Below are positions 14,817 through 23,317 of a stretch of DNA of 28,674 nt, in pieces. A program made the translations under genes and the position numbers. The DNA lies in contig DASVWH010000009.1 in the NCBI GenBank assembly GCA_036389715.1, forward strand, positions 1 to 28,674, given 5' to 3'. The stretch is from DASVWH01 sp036389715 (GTDB lineage Bacteria; Acidobacteriota; Blastocatellia; Pyrinomonadales; Pyrinomonadaceae). Below the pieces are notes generated by a model. It was not told the DNA's origin and did not search any database. It was given only the letters and a program-made list of their open reading frames with translations. The number at the start of each line of letters is the position of its first letter. Within the stretch, counting starts at the first letter, position 1.

Positions 14817-14984
14817 ATGGCAGAAGGTGATGGCGGCGGCAACACGGGCGTGGTCGCCGTACTGGTGATTTTTGTCATCGTCGTTTTGATTGCGCTCTAT
14901 TTCTTCGGCGTCTTCGGCGGGCGCGGCGGCGGCTCGGCCGTTCCGAACAAAGTTGATATCAACGTTCAGACACCCGGCAAGTAG
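14817..14984 (+). CDS. 55-residue single-pass membrane microprotein
   Basis: This short gene is well supported by translation signals. AAGGAGGA (14801-14808) lies 8 nt before the ATG, one of the best ribosome binding sites in the window. The product starts with a Gly-rich acidic stretch (MAEGDGGGNTG). A single hydrophobic helix of about 24 residues (VVAVLVIFVIVVLIALYFFG) follows, then a Gly-rich turn GGRGGGS and a polar tail with VPNKVDINVQTPGK. The tail probably lies outside the cytoplasm, where the VDINVQ segment could pair as a strand. I do not know a named family. It has its own upstream region with two GTTAAC-centred sites and is followed by a 20-bp perfect hairpin, so it looks like a single-gene unit. 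Confidence 0.75.
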   Translation: MAEGDGGGNTGVVAVLVIFVIVVLIALYFFGVFGGRGGGSAVPNKVDINVQTPGK

Positions 14985-15011
14985 AAGCAGTCCATCCGGT
15001 TGAGAAACCAG

Positions 15012-15069
15012 TTGCAAAGAAGAGAGGAGAGCGGCCCGCCCAGGGCTAACTCTCCTCTCTTCTTTGCAA
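15012..15069. repeat. Perfect 20-bp inverted repeat between the microprotein gene and glyS
   Basis: The arms 15012-15031 and 15050-15069 are exact complements around an 18-nt loop. The 5' arm is purine-only after TTGC (AAAGAAGAGAGGAGAG). No T run follows on either strand, so this is a hairpin of terminator strength without the usual U tract. It may end the microprotein transcript or be an RNA processing site. Confidence 0.8.
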
Positions 15070-15201
15070 GTGGCGAGCGCGCTGCTAGACTCGTTTCGGG
15101 CATCAATCGTCACAACCGGCAAAGAGCAGAGAGCGTTGCCAGCTCCGGTCTCCGGCCATTCGACGATTGACCCTTTAAGGATTATCGCGCGAGGACAAAG
15201 A

Positions 15202-16632
15202 GTGTCGTCACCAAACATCGAGACCATCGTCAGCCTCGCCAAGCGGCGCGGCTTCGTTTTTCCCTCCTCCGAGATTTACGGCGGGCTTGGCAGCGCCTGG
15301 GACTACGGCCCGCTGGGCGTCGAGCTGGCCAACAACGTCAAGCAGTCCTGGTGGCGCTGGATGGTCCACGAGCGCGACGACATGGAGGGCATTGATTCGT
15401 CAATCATCCTCAATCGCCAGGTCTGGAAATACTCCGGCCACGAGGAGACCTTCAGCGACCCGCTGGTTGACTGCCGCGAGTGCAACGCGCGGCTGCGCGC
15501 CGACAAGCTGGAGTATGACGCAGCGGCTGGCGCTAACGTCGAAGCGGCGATTCGGGCAAAGTCCGTCAAGTGTCCCAACTGCGGCTCGCCCAACCTGACG
15601 GAGCCGCGTCCCTTCAACCTGATGTTTCGCACGACCATCGGCGCGGCCGCCGAAGAGGACGACCCGTCGGCTCTCGCCTACCTGCGTCCCGAAACGGCGC
15701 AGGGCATCTTCATCAACTTTCTCAACGTCCTGACGACCTCGCGGCGAAAGCTGCCCTTCGGCATCGCGCAGATAGGGAAATCCTTCCGCAACGAAGTCAC
15801 GCCCGGCAACTTCATCTTCCGCACGCGCGAGTTCGAGCAGATGGAGATGGAATACTTCGTCCGCCCCGGAGAGGACGAGGCCATTCACCAGGAATGGATT
15901 GATAACTGCTATAACTGGTTCCTCGGGCTCGGCATCTCCGCCACTAACCTGCGGCTCTACGAGCAGCCGAAGGAGGAGTTGGCCCACTACGCCAAGCGCA
16001 CCGTGGACATTCATTATCGCTTCTTCCCCGAGCGCGAAGAGGAGCAGCGGCAGTGGGACGAATTGATGGGCATCGCCAACCGGACCGACTTCGATCTCAA
16101 GGCCCACTCGAAGAAGCCTGAGAACGCGCAGGGCAAGCGTCTCAACCCGGATTCGACCGAAGACCTCTCCTATTTCGACGAGGCGACCAAAGAGCGTTTC
16201 TATCCTTACGTGATAGAGCCCGCGGCCGGAGTCAACCGCACGGTCCTCGCCGTCCTGATGGACGCCTATTCGGAGAAGACGACCGAGAAGGGCGAGAAGC
16301 GCGTGATTCTCCGGCTGCGGCCGGAGCTTGCGCCGATCAAGGCCGCGATTCTGCCGCTGGCCAAGAACAAGCCGGAGCTGGTCGGGATGGCCAAAGCCAT
16401 CAAGCGTTCGCTCCAGCCCGTGCTGCGCGCCGTCTACGACGACACGGGCGGCATCGGCAAGCTCTACGCGCGCCAGGACGAAATCGGCACGCCCTTCTGC
16501 ATCACGGTGGACCATCAATCGCTCGAAGACGAAGCCGTCACGGTGCGCGACCGCGACACCTGGGAACAGGAGCGCGTCAAGGTCGCAGACCTCCAACAAC
16601 ACTTACAGCAGAGGCTCGTCGTCAGAGGCTAG
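15202..16632 (+). CDS. glyS: Glycyl-tRNA synthetase, single-chain homodimeric (alpha2) type
   Basis: This class II enzyme charges tRNA-Gly with glycine. The 476-residue protein is the alpha2 type, not the alpha2beta2 glyQ/glyS type of many proteobacteria. The N-terminus ETIVSLAKRRGFVFPSSEIY leads into GLGSAWDYGPLGVELANN. Two zinc-finger-like Cys pairs lie at 91/94 (CREC) and 124/127 (CPNC). Motif 2 is FRNEVTPGNFIFRTREFEQM (195-214), and motif 3 is near PAAGVNRTVLAVLMDAY. An anticodon-binding domain ends the protein. I chose GTG 15202 because GAGGA lies 6 nt upstream and the family N-terminus starts there. The in-frame ATG-like start at 15064 falls in the hairpin arm and adds non-homologous sequence. 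Confidence 0.95.
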   Translation: MSSPNIETIVSLAKRRGFVFPSSEIYGGLGSAWDYGPLGVELANNVKQSWWRWMVHERDDMEGIDSSIILNRQVWKYSGHEETFSDPLVDCRECNARLRADKLEYDAAAGANVEAAIRAKSVKCPNCGSPNLTEPRPFNLMFRTTIGAAAEEDDPSALAYLRPETAQGIFINFLNVLTTSRRKLPFGIAQIGKSFRNEVTPGNFIFRTREFEQMEMEYFVRPGEDEAIHQEWIDNCYNWFLGLGISATNLRLYEQPKEELAHYAKRTVDIHYRFFPEREEEQRQWDELMGIANRTDFDLKAHSKKPENAQGKRLNPDSTEDLSYFDEATKERFYPYVIEPAAGVNRTVLAVLMDAYSEKTTEKGEKRVILRLRPELAPIKAAILPLAKNKPELVGMAKAIKRSLQPVLRAVYDDTGGIGKLYARQDEIGTPFCITVDHQSLEDEAVTVRDRDTWEQERVKVADLQQHLQQRLVVRG

Positions 16633-16708
16633 AGCGCGTCAGAGCGTTGAAGCTAAGAGAAACTAACCCCTGTCACTTTAACCCGTAACCTTCGACATCC
16701 GGTCTCCT

Positions 16709-17161
16709 ATGGCAGTTGTCAAAAAGCGTAACCAGCAGACGGAATCGCGGCTCTTGCTCGAATCGGGCGAGGCGGTCGAGCTGCCGCCCGCCGAGATTGA
16801 AGAGAGCGCCGTGATGGTCCAATTCGAGCATCTCAAGCAGTATCTGCCGGAGCTGCTCGAAGCCCTGCGTGCGGGGACCACTGCCGAGCCCGTCCCGGTC
16901 ATGCTCGACGGCTCGACGTTTGCGATTCACGGCGCGACGCGCACTTTCTGGGTCAAGCTCTGGCACTCGGCCGCGTCTGAATTGACGCGCATCGAACGGG
17001 CGCAAGTCCTCAGCTGCCTGCCCTCTACGCGCGGCGTCCAGGTGGTCTTCAATGATTACGATGACGGGGAAGATTTCGACGAAGACTTCGACGAGCAGGA
17101 CGACTTTGACGAAGAGGGCGGCGATGCTGCGGACGGCGAGCCGGGCCGGGAGAGCCGCTAA
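16709..17161 (+). CDS. Hypothetical protein with acidic C-terminal tail
   Basis: I do not recognise a family. The 150-residue protein is soluble and has no signal or membrane segment. It starts basic (MAVVKKRNQQ). A central, probably folded part follows at about 15-112 (VMVQFEHLKQYLPELLEALR, then VMLDGSTFAIHGATRTFWV). It ends in a strongly acidic Asp/Glu/Phe tail at about 115-140 (DYDDGEDFDEDFDEQDDF), often seen in proteins that bind nucleic acid or basic partners. The start ATG has no Shine-Dalgarno, and CTCCT lies just before it. Codon use matches the neighbours. It lies between glyS and the CCA-adding-type gene on the same strand, and a link to tRNA or translation is possible but unproven. 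Confidence 0.68.
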   Translation: MAVVKKRNQQTESRLLLESGEAVELPPAEIEESAVMVQFEHLKQYLPELLEALRAGTTAEPVPVMLDGSTFAIHGATRTFWVKLWHSAASELTRIERAQVLSCLPSTRGVQVVFNDYDDGEDFDEDFDEQDDFDEEGGDAADGEPGRESR

Positions 17162-17274
17162 GGACGGCGCGCGCCGGTCAAGACGGCTCACGGCGGTCAA
17201 GACTTTTCGCATCCTGCCCCGCACGCTTTCCCCTGTCTCATCGTTCAACGCTCGTGCCCGAGCACCCCTTTCGC

Positions 17275-18705
17275 ATGTCTGTTGGCACTCCCGATAAAAT
17301 CTTAAAGCTGGCCGGGGCCATCCGCGCAGAGGGCGGGCGCGCGCTGCTGGTTGGCGGCTGCGTGCGCGACCGCATGATGGGCCTCGCGCCGAAGGACTGG
17401 GACGTTGAAGTCTACGGCGTCGAGCCCGCGCGTCTGCGCCAACTGCTCGAAGCCGCCGGGCGCGTTGACACCGTCGGCGAAGCCTTCACCGTCTACAAAA
17501 TCGGACAGGACCTGGATGTCTCGCTGCCCAGGCGCGAGCGGAAACAGGGGCGCGGCCATCGCGGGTTCATCATCGAAGGCGATCCCTCGATGACGATTGA
17601 AGAGGCCACGCGCCGCCGCGACTTTACGCTCAACGCGATGCTCGAAGACCCGCTGACGGGCGAGGTGATAGACCCTTTCGACGGGCGCAGCGATCTGCGC
17701 AGGAAGCTGCTGCGGGCCGTCGCGCGCGAGACCTTCCCGGAGGACAGCCTGCGGACACTGCGCGCCGCACAGTTTGCCGCCCGCTTCGAGTTCGACATCG
17801 AGCCGCAGACAATCGAGCTGTGTCGCGCGATTAATCTGACGGACCTGGCGCGCGAGCGCGTCTGGGGCGAGATGGAGAAGCTGCTGCTGCGTGCAGAGAG
17901 ACCGTCAATCGGGCTCAAGTGGCTATACGAGCTGGGCGCGGTTGAGCAGCTCTTCCCCGAACTCAAAGCGCTTGTCGGCGTGCCGCAGGAATACGAATGG
18001 CATCCCGAGGGCGACGTTGACGTGCATACGATGCTGGTCGTTGACCGCGCGCGCGAACTCGTTGACGACCTGCCTTATCCGAAGCAGGTGACGGTCATGC
18101 TGGCGGCGCTCTGCCATGATTTCGGCAAGCCCGCGACGACCGCGTTCCTGGAAGGGCGCTGGCGCTCGCGCGGCCACGAAGAGGCGGGCGTGCCGCCGAC
18201 GGAGAGCTTTCTGGAACGGCTCAACATCCATACGCTCGAAGGTTATGACGTGCGGGCGCAGGTCGTGGCGCTGGTGCGCGACCATCTGAAGCCGGGCGAG
18301 TTTTATAACCGGCGGCACGAGATCGGCGACAGCGCCTTCCGGCGGCTGGCCAGGCGTTGCGAGCTGGAGCTGCTCTATCGCGTCGCCAGGGCCGACAGCC
18401 TCGGGCGCAACGCCGATTGGGTCGCGCGCGAGAGATGGTACGGAGCGCAGCCGCAGGAGTGGTTCATCGCTCGTGCGCGCGAGTTGGAGGTCGAGCTGAA
18501 GCCGCCCGCGCCGCTCCTGCTCGGTCGTCACCTGCTTGCGATGGGCATCAAGCCGGGCCCGCGCGTCGGAGAGATCACACGCGCCGTTTACGAGCTGCAA
18601 CTCGACGGCAGCGTGCGCGACCTGGATGAAGCCAGAGAAGCGGCGCGCGCCATCCTCGCAGCTGGCCCGCCATCCGCTTCATCAGAAAACAACCCGGCCG
18701 GTTGA
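17275..18705 (+). CDS. cca: CCA tRNA nucleotidyltransferase / poly(A) polymerase family with HD domain
   Basis: The family adds CCA to tRNA 3' ends, or adds poly(A) in some members. From the ATG at 17275 the product has 476 residues. The class II nucleotidyltransferase signature VGGCVRDRMMG is at 26-36. The metal-binding acidic pair DWDVE follows (Asp41, Asp43), then RRRDFTLNAM (113-122) and the neck region TFPEDSLRTLRAAQFAARF. An HD phosphohydrolase domain contains the metal ligands His281-Asp282 (CHDFGKPA) and the conserved HEEAG. Domain order and length fit bacterial CCA-adding enzymes with a C-terminal HD domain. A GTG at 17254 is an alternative start adding seven residues. Neither start has a clear ribosome binding site. 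Nearby glyS and dusB are also tRNA genes. Confidence 0.88.
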   Translation: MSVGTPDKILKLAGAIRAEGGRALLVGGCVRDRMMGLAPKDWDVEVYGVEPARLRQLLEAAGRVDTVGEAFTVYKIGQDLDVSLPRRERKQGRGHRGFIIEGDPSMTIEEATRRRDFTLNAMLEDPLTGEVIDPFDGRSDLRRKLLRAVARETFPEDSLRTLRAAQFAARFEFDIEPQTIELCRAINLTDLARERVWGEMEKLLLRAERPSIGLKWLYELGAVEQLFPELKALVGVPQEYEWHPEGDVDVHTMLVVDRARELVDDLPYPKQVTVMLAALCHDFGKPATTAFLEGRWRSRGHEEAGVPPTESFLERLNIHTLEGYDVRAQVVALVRDHLKPGEFYNRRHEIGDSAFRRLARRCELELLYRVARADSLGRNADWVARERWYGAQPQEWFIARARELEVELKPPAPLLLGRHLLAMGIKPGPRVGEITRAVYELQLDGSVRDLDEAREAARAILAAGPPSASSENNPAG

Positions 18706-18737
18706 CACTGTCTCTCTCTCTGGCCGCAGCGCCAGTT

Positions 18738-18765
18738 TTGCGCCCGCCCGCCTATGATGTAAGAT
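18738..18765 (+). promoter_or_regulatory. Weak promoter candidate for the acyl-CoA dehydrogenase gene
   Basis: TTGCGC (18738-18743), 16 nt and TAAGAT (18760-18765). A closer -10 match, TATGAT (18753-18758), overlaps but has no -35 at the right distance. The position, about 100 nt before the ATG, fits. Confidence 0.3.
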
Positions 18766-18870
18766 ACGCCGTTGCGCAATCTCATACCAAAACAGCGAAA
18801 ACTTTCAGTGAGGACGTGAGCCGCCCGGAGCGCGCCAGCGTCAATAATCCCCTTTGTAAGGAAGAGACCG

Positions 18871-20103
18871 ATGATTGATTTTGAACTGACCGAAGACCAC
18901 CTGGCCATCCGCCAGACCGTCCGCGATTTTGCGCAGGGCGAGGTCGCACCGCGCATCAAGGAGCTGGACGAGAAGCAGCAGTTTGATCGTTCCATTCTGG
19001 ACAAGATGGCGGGGCTGAACCTGCTCGGCGTCTGCATCCCCGAAGAGTATGGCGGGGCAGGCTTCGACTACATCTCGCTCGGGCTCGTCTGCGAAGAGCT
19101 GGAGGCGGTTGACACTTTCATGCGCGTCGTGATGAGCGTCCACACGGGGCTCAATTCGATGACGCTCCTGACGTGGGGGACGGAGGAGCAGAAGCGAAAG
19201 TATCTAGTGCCGCAGGCGAAGGGCGAGAAGCTGGCGACCTACGGGCTGACCGAGCCCGGCGCTGGCTCCGACGTGGTCGGCTCGAAATCAACGGCGCGGC
19301 GCGATGGCGACGGGTGGATTTTGAACGGCGAGAAGATGTGGATCAGCCTCGCGGACGTGGCCGACAATTTCCTCTTCTTCTGCTGGACGGACGAAGAGAA
19401 GCGCAGGCAGCGCGATCATACGGGGATGTCCTGCTTCATCGTCGAGCGTTCGCTGGAGGGCTTTTCCTCCGGCACGATTCACGGCAAGATGGGCATCCGC
19501 GCGGGCAACACCGGCTACTTCTCGTTGCAGGACGTGCGCGTCGGGCCGGAGAACATGTTGGGCGAAGAGGGCGAGGGCTTCAAGATCGCCATGTTCGCGC
19601 TCGAACAGGGACGCTACACCGTCGCGGCGGGTGCGACCGGCATCATCCGCGCCTCGCGCGACGCCTCCATCGCTTACGCCAAGGAGCGCGAGACGTTCGG
19701 CACGAAGATCGCCAATCACCAGCTCGTCAAGCAGAAGATCGCCGAGATGGAGGCCGATTACCAGATGTGCCATCTCCTCTGGCTGCGCGCGGGCTACCTG
19801 AAAAATGAGGGCCGCTTCAACGCCAAGGAGACCTCGCTGGCCAAGTGGCAAGCGACCATCAGGAGCGAAAAAGCGGCTTCGATGGCGATAGAAGTTCACG
19901 GCGCAAACGGCTACTCGAATGATTACCCGGTCGAGCGTTACCTGCGCAATTGCAAAGCGGCCGTCATCTATGAAGGGACGCGCGACATCCATACCCTGAT
20001 GCAGGCAGACTGGGCGCTCGGCTTCAGAAAAGAGAAGGCCGCGCGCCAGACCCTGCCCGCCTGGAAGCCCGCGGAATCGCGTCAATCCCTGGCGGCTGAT
20101 TAA
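18871..20103 (+). CDS. Acyl-CoA dehydrogenase
   Basis: FAD enzymes of this family oxidise acyl-CoA to the 2,3-enoyl-CoA and pass electrons to electron-transfer flavoprotein. The 410-residue protein has the standard helical N-domain, a beta middle domain and a helical C-domain. Family signatures are present: LATYGLTEPGAGSDV (121-135, substrate and flavin contact), RETFGTKIANHQLVKQKIAE (273-292), EVHGANGYSNDYPVERYLRN (341-360) and VIYEGTRDIH (365-374), with Glu368 as the predicted catalytic base. The position of that Glu fits short-chain acyl-CoA or glutaryl-CoA type enzymes, not isovaleryl-CoA type. The substrate cannot be told from sequence alone. AAGGAAGA precedes the ATG. It is a single-gene unit, and no etf genes are nearby. 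Confidence 0.9.
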   Translation: MIDFELTEDHLAIRQTVRDFAQGEVAPRIKELDEKQQFDRSILDKMAGLNLLGVCIPEEYGGAGFDYISLGLVCEELEAVDTFMRVVMSVHTGLNSMTLLTWGTEEQKRKYLVPQAKGEKLATYGLTEPGAGSDVVGSKSTARRDGDGWILNGEKMWISLADVADNFLFFCWTDEEKRRQRDHTGMSCFIVERSLEGFSSGTIHGKMGIRAGNTGYFSLQDVRVGPENMLGEEGEGFKIAMFALEQGRYTVAAGATGIIRASRDASIAYAKERETFGTKIANHQLVKQKIAEMEADYQMCHLLWLRAGYLKNEGRFNAKETSLAKWQATIRSEKAASMAIEVHGANGYSNDYPVERYLRNCKAAVIYEGTRDIHTLMQADWALGFRKEKAARQTLPAWKPAESRQSLAAD

Positions 20104-20141
20104 GCTCGGAGGTGTGCGACGCGTGTGCGCGTGACGAGAGA

Positions 20142-20174
20142 AACGCCCGCAAGTTTTGAAGGCTTGCGGGCGTT
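20142..20174. terminator. Shared terminator between convergent genes
   Basis: A perfect 12-bp stem (AACGCCCGCAAG at 20142-20153, complement at 20163-20174) encloses a 9-nt loop. GAG/CTC outside it can add three pairs past a bulge. On the minus strand it is followed by TTTCTCT, so it best serves the LolA-like gene ending at 20243, but it also ends the acyl-CoA dehydrogenase unit. Confidence 0.72.
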
Positions 20175-20242
20175 CTCATGCTCAGGTCGGAGATTTCAAT
20201 GCGGACGGACGAAGCTGGCATCCAGGGCGCGCGCGCGGGCGT

Positions 20243-20989
20243 TTATCTCCAGTGCGCAGTCTTCCAGAATTGCGGGTCGAAGAGCTTGTCGTCGAGCGGG
20301 ATGTCAGTGCGGATGTCCGTGTAATCTTCGGTCGTCACGGTCTTGCCGTTGACCATGAAGATGACTTCGGGCGCGACCCAGCCGCCGCCCCTGACCTTGA
20401 CGTACTTGTTGAACTGCGTCTCCTGTGTGAGCGCGCCGTCTTTGCCCGCCGGGCCGAGCATCCGCACGAAGTAGAGATTCTTACGGTCAATCCAGAACTG
20501 GCGCGTCTTTAAGTCCCCGGCCTTCGCGCCGACGACGTAGACGGGCCTGCCCTGCCAGGTGTCCTCGTGCATGACGGAGAGATCGAATTTGAGCTGCTTG
20601 AGCTTGGCCAGGGCGTCGGGCAGCGGCATGAAGTAGATGTCGAAGCCGAGCACCAGTAGCGGGTGGACCAGCGGCCTTGAGCCCGAGAGCGCGCCGTCCT
20701 TGAAGTTGTAGATGGTATCGTTGACGAAGAGGATGCCGCTGCCCTCCTTGACCGGCTCGAAGTCTATCCGCAGCTTGCCGGGAACGGAGAGCGCCTCGTA
20801 CCAGATGGAGACCTTGCTCGTCCCGTCCTCGTGATACTCCGTCGTCTTCTGCGTGAAGGTCAGCGTTTTGTACCAGGACTTCGCATACTTTTTTTGCATC
20901 GCCTGAACCAACTCTTCAGGGCTCTTGATCCTGGCCTGTGTGACGGTCGTCGTCATGACGAGCGCGCAAAGAAGCAGAACATAACGCAT
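20243..20989 (-). CDS. LolA-like outer-membrane lipoprotein-sorting family protein
   Basis: The product resembles the periplasmic LolA/LolB-type half-barrel proteins that carry lipidated or other hydrophobic ligands. It has 248 residues and a signal peptide (MRYVLLLCALVMTTTVTQA). SPEELVQAMQKKYAKSWYKT follows, a typical start of the LolA-like fold. Then come alternating strands such as SIWYEALSVPGKLRID, GILFVNDTIYNFKDG, VYVVGAKAGDLKTRQFWID and TEDYTDIRTDIPLDDKLFDP. The latter two are the usual conversion of the fitted strand to a C-terminal FDP ending. I chose ATG 20989, with GGGGAG upstream, over the codon at 21010 that adds seven residues before the signal. The gene stands alone between convergent and divergent neighbours. 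Ligand and partner are unknown. Confidence 0.78.
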   Translation of the reverse strand: MRYVLLLCALVMTTTVTQARIKSPEELVQAMQKKYAKSWYKTLTFTQKTTEYHEDGTSKVSIWYEALSVPGKLRIDFEPVKEGSGILFVNDTIYNFKDGALSGSRPLVHPLLVLGFDIYFMPLPDALAKLKQLKFDLSVMHEDTWQGRPVYVVGAKAGDLKTRQFWIDRKNLYFVRMLGPAGKDGALTQETQFNKYVKVRGGGWVAPEVIFMVNGKTVTTEDYTDIRTDIPLDDKLFDPQFWKTAHWR

Positions 20990-21133
20990 CGTTAATCTCT
21001 CCCCGGTCAATCAGAGTTTCGAGGCCCGGACTCGGTTGCTCGTCCGTCCGTGTAGTGCTTTTCGATGATACGCCAATGGGCGGTAAAAAGTTATGGTTTT
21101 ATCGAGCGGGCTTCATCTGCCGCCGCGCGCTTC

Positions 21134-21162
21134 TTGACAGGGGCGCGCGGCGGCGTTAGATT
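21134..21162 (+). promoter_or_regulatory. Promoter of the Big/LVIVD gene
   Basis: Perfect TTGACA (21134-21139), an exact 17-nt spacer and TAGATT (21157-21162, four of six to consensus). Transcription would start near 21169, about 82 nt before the ATG at 21251. This supports that start over the earlier in-frame codon at 21065. Confidence 0.5.
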
Positions 21163-21250
21163 CCGCCTGATCTGCACAGCCTGCTTGACCGTCGCCATTG
21201 CGCCCGTAACAGAGCTGCCTCGCACACTTACCGGACCGGAGAAAAAAGAG

Positions 21251-23266
21251 ATGAAGAGACCCCAGACGTTTGTCTTGAGAGCGTTCTTAACGGCTGCGCT
21301 GGCGCTGGCGGCGCTGCCGCTTGAGGCACAGCAGCCGCCCTCTACCTCGGATGCGCAGAAAGTTGCCACGGCCGAGCTGAGTCCGGCGGCCGCGGCCCCC
21401 GAGGTCGGGCAGAAGCTGACCTTCACCGTGACGGCCAGGGACAAGGACGGGCGGCCATTGAACGTCAAGCCGTCTTTCTGGGTGGCGCTGCCGGTGGACT
21501 CGGCGGTGGCGGATGAGAACGGCACGGTCACTTTCTTCGAGCCGGGCGAGATTAAGGTCGTCGCCGTGGTCGGCGGCAAGCCTGCCGTCAGGAAAGTCAA
21601 CGTCCGCCCGGCGCGCGTCGCGCGGATTGACGTTGAGCCGGTCACGGCAGAGGTCTCCGTCGGCGGAACGCTCAAGCTCAGTGCGCTGCCGCGAGCCGCT
21701 AACGGTAATCCGCGCAATGACCTGGCGGTTGCCTGGGTGTCCGAGACGCCGCGCCTCGCGACCGTTGATGCCGCGGGTTTCGTGACCGGAATCGCGCCCG
21801 GCAGGGCGACGCTGCGGGCCAGCGCGGGCGGCGCTAACAGGGCCATCACGGTGCAGGTCAGAGCGAATCCTGTGCGCGCGCTTTCCGTTCAGCCCGCGTC
21901 AACGAGTGTCCGCACGGGGGATGTCGTTCATTTCACTGTGCAGGCGCGCAATCTGCGGGGCGGCGCGGTGCGGAACCCTTCCGTGCGCTGGGCCGTCAGC
22001 GGCGAGGGGGCGACGATAGAGCCCGACGGCGGCTTCGTCGCCGAGCGTCCGGGCTCTTACGTCGTCTCTGCGACCAGCGGCGGGCAGACTTCCGTCGCCA
22101 CGGTGACCGTCGCGCCGCGCAACGTCAGGCGCGAGCTACAGGTCGTCGGCCACGCTTCCCTAAAGGAGATGCAGGCCGCCGAGCAGTGGATTTTCGGAAA
22201 CTACGCTTACGTCTCGACCATCTCCGACAGACTCGTCGTCTTCGACATCTCGGACCCGGCCAAACCGAAGCAGACCGACAGCGTCAAAGTCGATGCGCAC
22301 ACCGTCAACGACATCAGCGTCAGTGCGGACGGCCGCGTCGGCGTCCTGACGCGCGAGGGAGCTTCGAGCCGTAAGAACGGCATCGTCTTTCTGGACACGT
22401 CCGATCCGGCGCATCCGAAGGTCGTCTCGGAATACACGGAGACGGTCACGGGCGGCGTCCACAGCGCCTTCATTGACGGCCACTACGTTTACCTGACGGA
22501 CGACGCGACGGGCTCGCTGCGCGTGATAGATTTCAGCAACCTGAAGGCCCCGCGGGAGGTCGCGCGCTGGCAGGTCGAAAATCCGCTCGTCACGACCGGC
22601 GGGATACAGGGCGGGCGCTACGTTCACGACGTGCAGGTCAAGGACGGGCTGGCTTATCTGGCCTACTGGCGAGACGGGCTGGTGATTCTGGATGTCGGCA
22701 ACGGCGTTCGCGGCGGCAGTCCTGAAAAACCGCAGCTCGTCAGCCAGCTGCGCTTCAACTATCACGAGCTGTACGGCAGCGGCTGGCTGGCGGGAGCACA
22801 CGCCGTCTATCGCTACAAGAATTACGTCTTCGTCGGTGACGAAGTCTTTCCCGAAATGTTCGACATCAATTCGAGAGAGCGTATCCCTGTGCGCGGCATC
22901 GTGCACGTGGTCGAAGTCTCCGACATCAATCATCCGCGCAAGGTGGCCGAGTACGGCGTGCCCGAAGCCGGGTCGCACAACGTCTGGGTGCTCGACGACA
23001 TTCTCTACATGGGATACTACAACGGCGGCGGGCGCGTGCTCGACGTTTCGGGCGAGCTGCGCGGCGACCTCTATCGCCAGGGGCGCGAGATAGCGCGCCT
23101 CTGGACGGGCAGCCCCGAAGGCTTTCGTCCCAACCTGCCCTTCGCCTGGGGCGCGCAGCCGCACAACGGACTGATCTTCTTCAACGATATAAATTCCGGT
23201 CTCTGGATAGCGAAGCTCGGCGGGCCAAAGACCGACACGGGCTCGACGACCGAGCCCGGCAAATAA
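21251..23266 (+). CDS. Secreted protein with Big-like domains and an LVIVD-repeat propeller
   Basis: The 671-residue protein is exported by a signal peptide (residues 1-27, ending LEAQ). Three bacterial Ig-like (Big2-type) domains follow at about 35-117, 121-204 and 206-288. Each has the pattern VxVGxxLxLxAxx...VxWxSxxxxxATVDxxGxVTGxxxGxATLxA, clearest in the second. The rest (about 295-660) is an LVIVD-repeat beta-propeller. Its repeats read RLVVFDISDPAKP, GIVFLDTSDPAHP, LRVIDFSNLKAP, GLVILDVGNG and HVVEVSDINHP. LVIVD proteins are predicted cell-surface proteins of unknown function. GGAG lies before the ATG. The next gene, convergent and only 51 nt away, also encodes a propeller. Confidence 0.82.
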   Translation: MKRPQTFVLRAFLTAALALAALPLEAQQPPSTSDAQKVATAELSPAAAAPEVGQKLTFTVTARDKDGRPLNVKPSFWVALPVDSAVADENGTVTFFEPGEIKVVAVVGGKPAVRKVNVRPARVARIDVEPVTAEVSVGGTLKLSALPRAANGNPRNDLAVAWVSETPRLATVDAAGFVTGIAPGRATLRASAGGANRAITVQVRANPVRALSVQPASTSVRTGDVVHFTVQARNLRGGAVRNPSVRWAVSGEGATIEPDGGFVAERPGSYVVSATSGGQTSVATVTVAPRNVRRELQVVGHASLKEMQAAEQWIFGNYAYVSTISDRLVVFDISDPAKPKQTDSVKVDAHTVNDISVSADGRVGVLTREGASSRKNGIVFLDTSDPAHPKVVSEYTETVTGGVHSAFIDGHYVYLTDDATGSLRVIDFSNLKAPREVARWQVENPLVTTGGIQGGRYVHDVQVKDGLAYLAYWRDGLVILDVGNGVRGGSPEKPQLVSQLRFNYHELYGSGWLAGAHAVYRYKNYVFVGDEVFPEMFDINSRERIPVRGIVHVVEVSDINHPRKVAEYGVPEAGSHNVWVLDDILYMGYYNGGGRVLDVSGELRGDLYRQGREIARLWTGSPEGFRPNLPFAWGAQPHNGLIFFNDINSGLWIAKLGGPKTDTGSTTEPGK

Positions 23267-23317
23267 TCGGGGGCAGCCAGTCAGCGGTAAAAGCTGCGCG
23301 TTGGCAGCGCAGGCCGT

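Noticed and set aside
15064..15201. Longer N-terminus for glycyl-tRNA synthetase
   Set aside because: The extra 46 codons overlap a hairpin arm and have no family similarity. The GTG at 15202 has a good ribosome binding site.
15400..16602. A 400-codon minus-strand frame opposite glyS
   Set aside because: It is a GC-rich shadow. The sense strand has the class II synthetase motifs.
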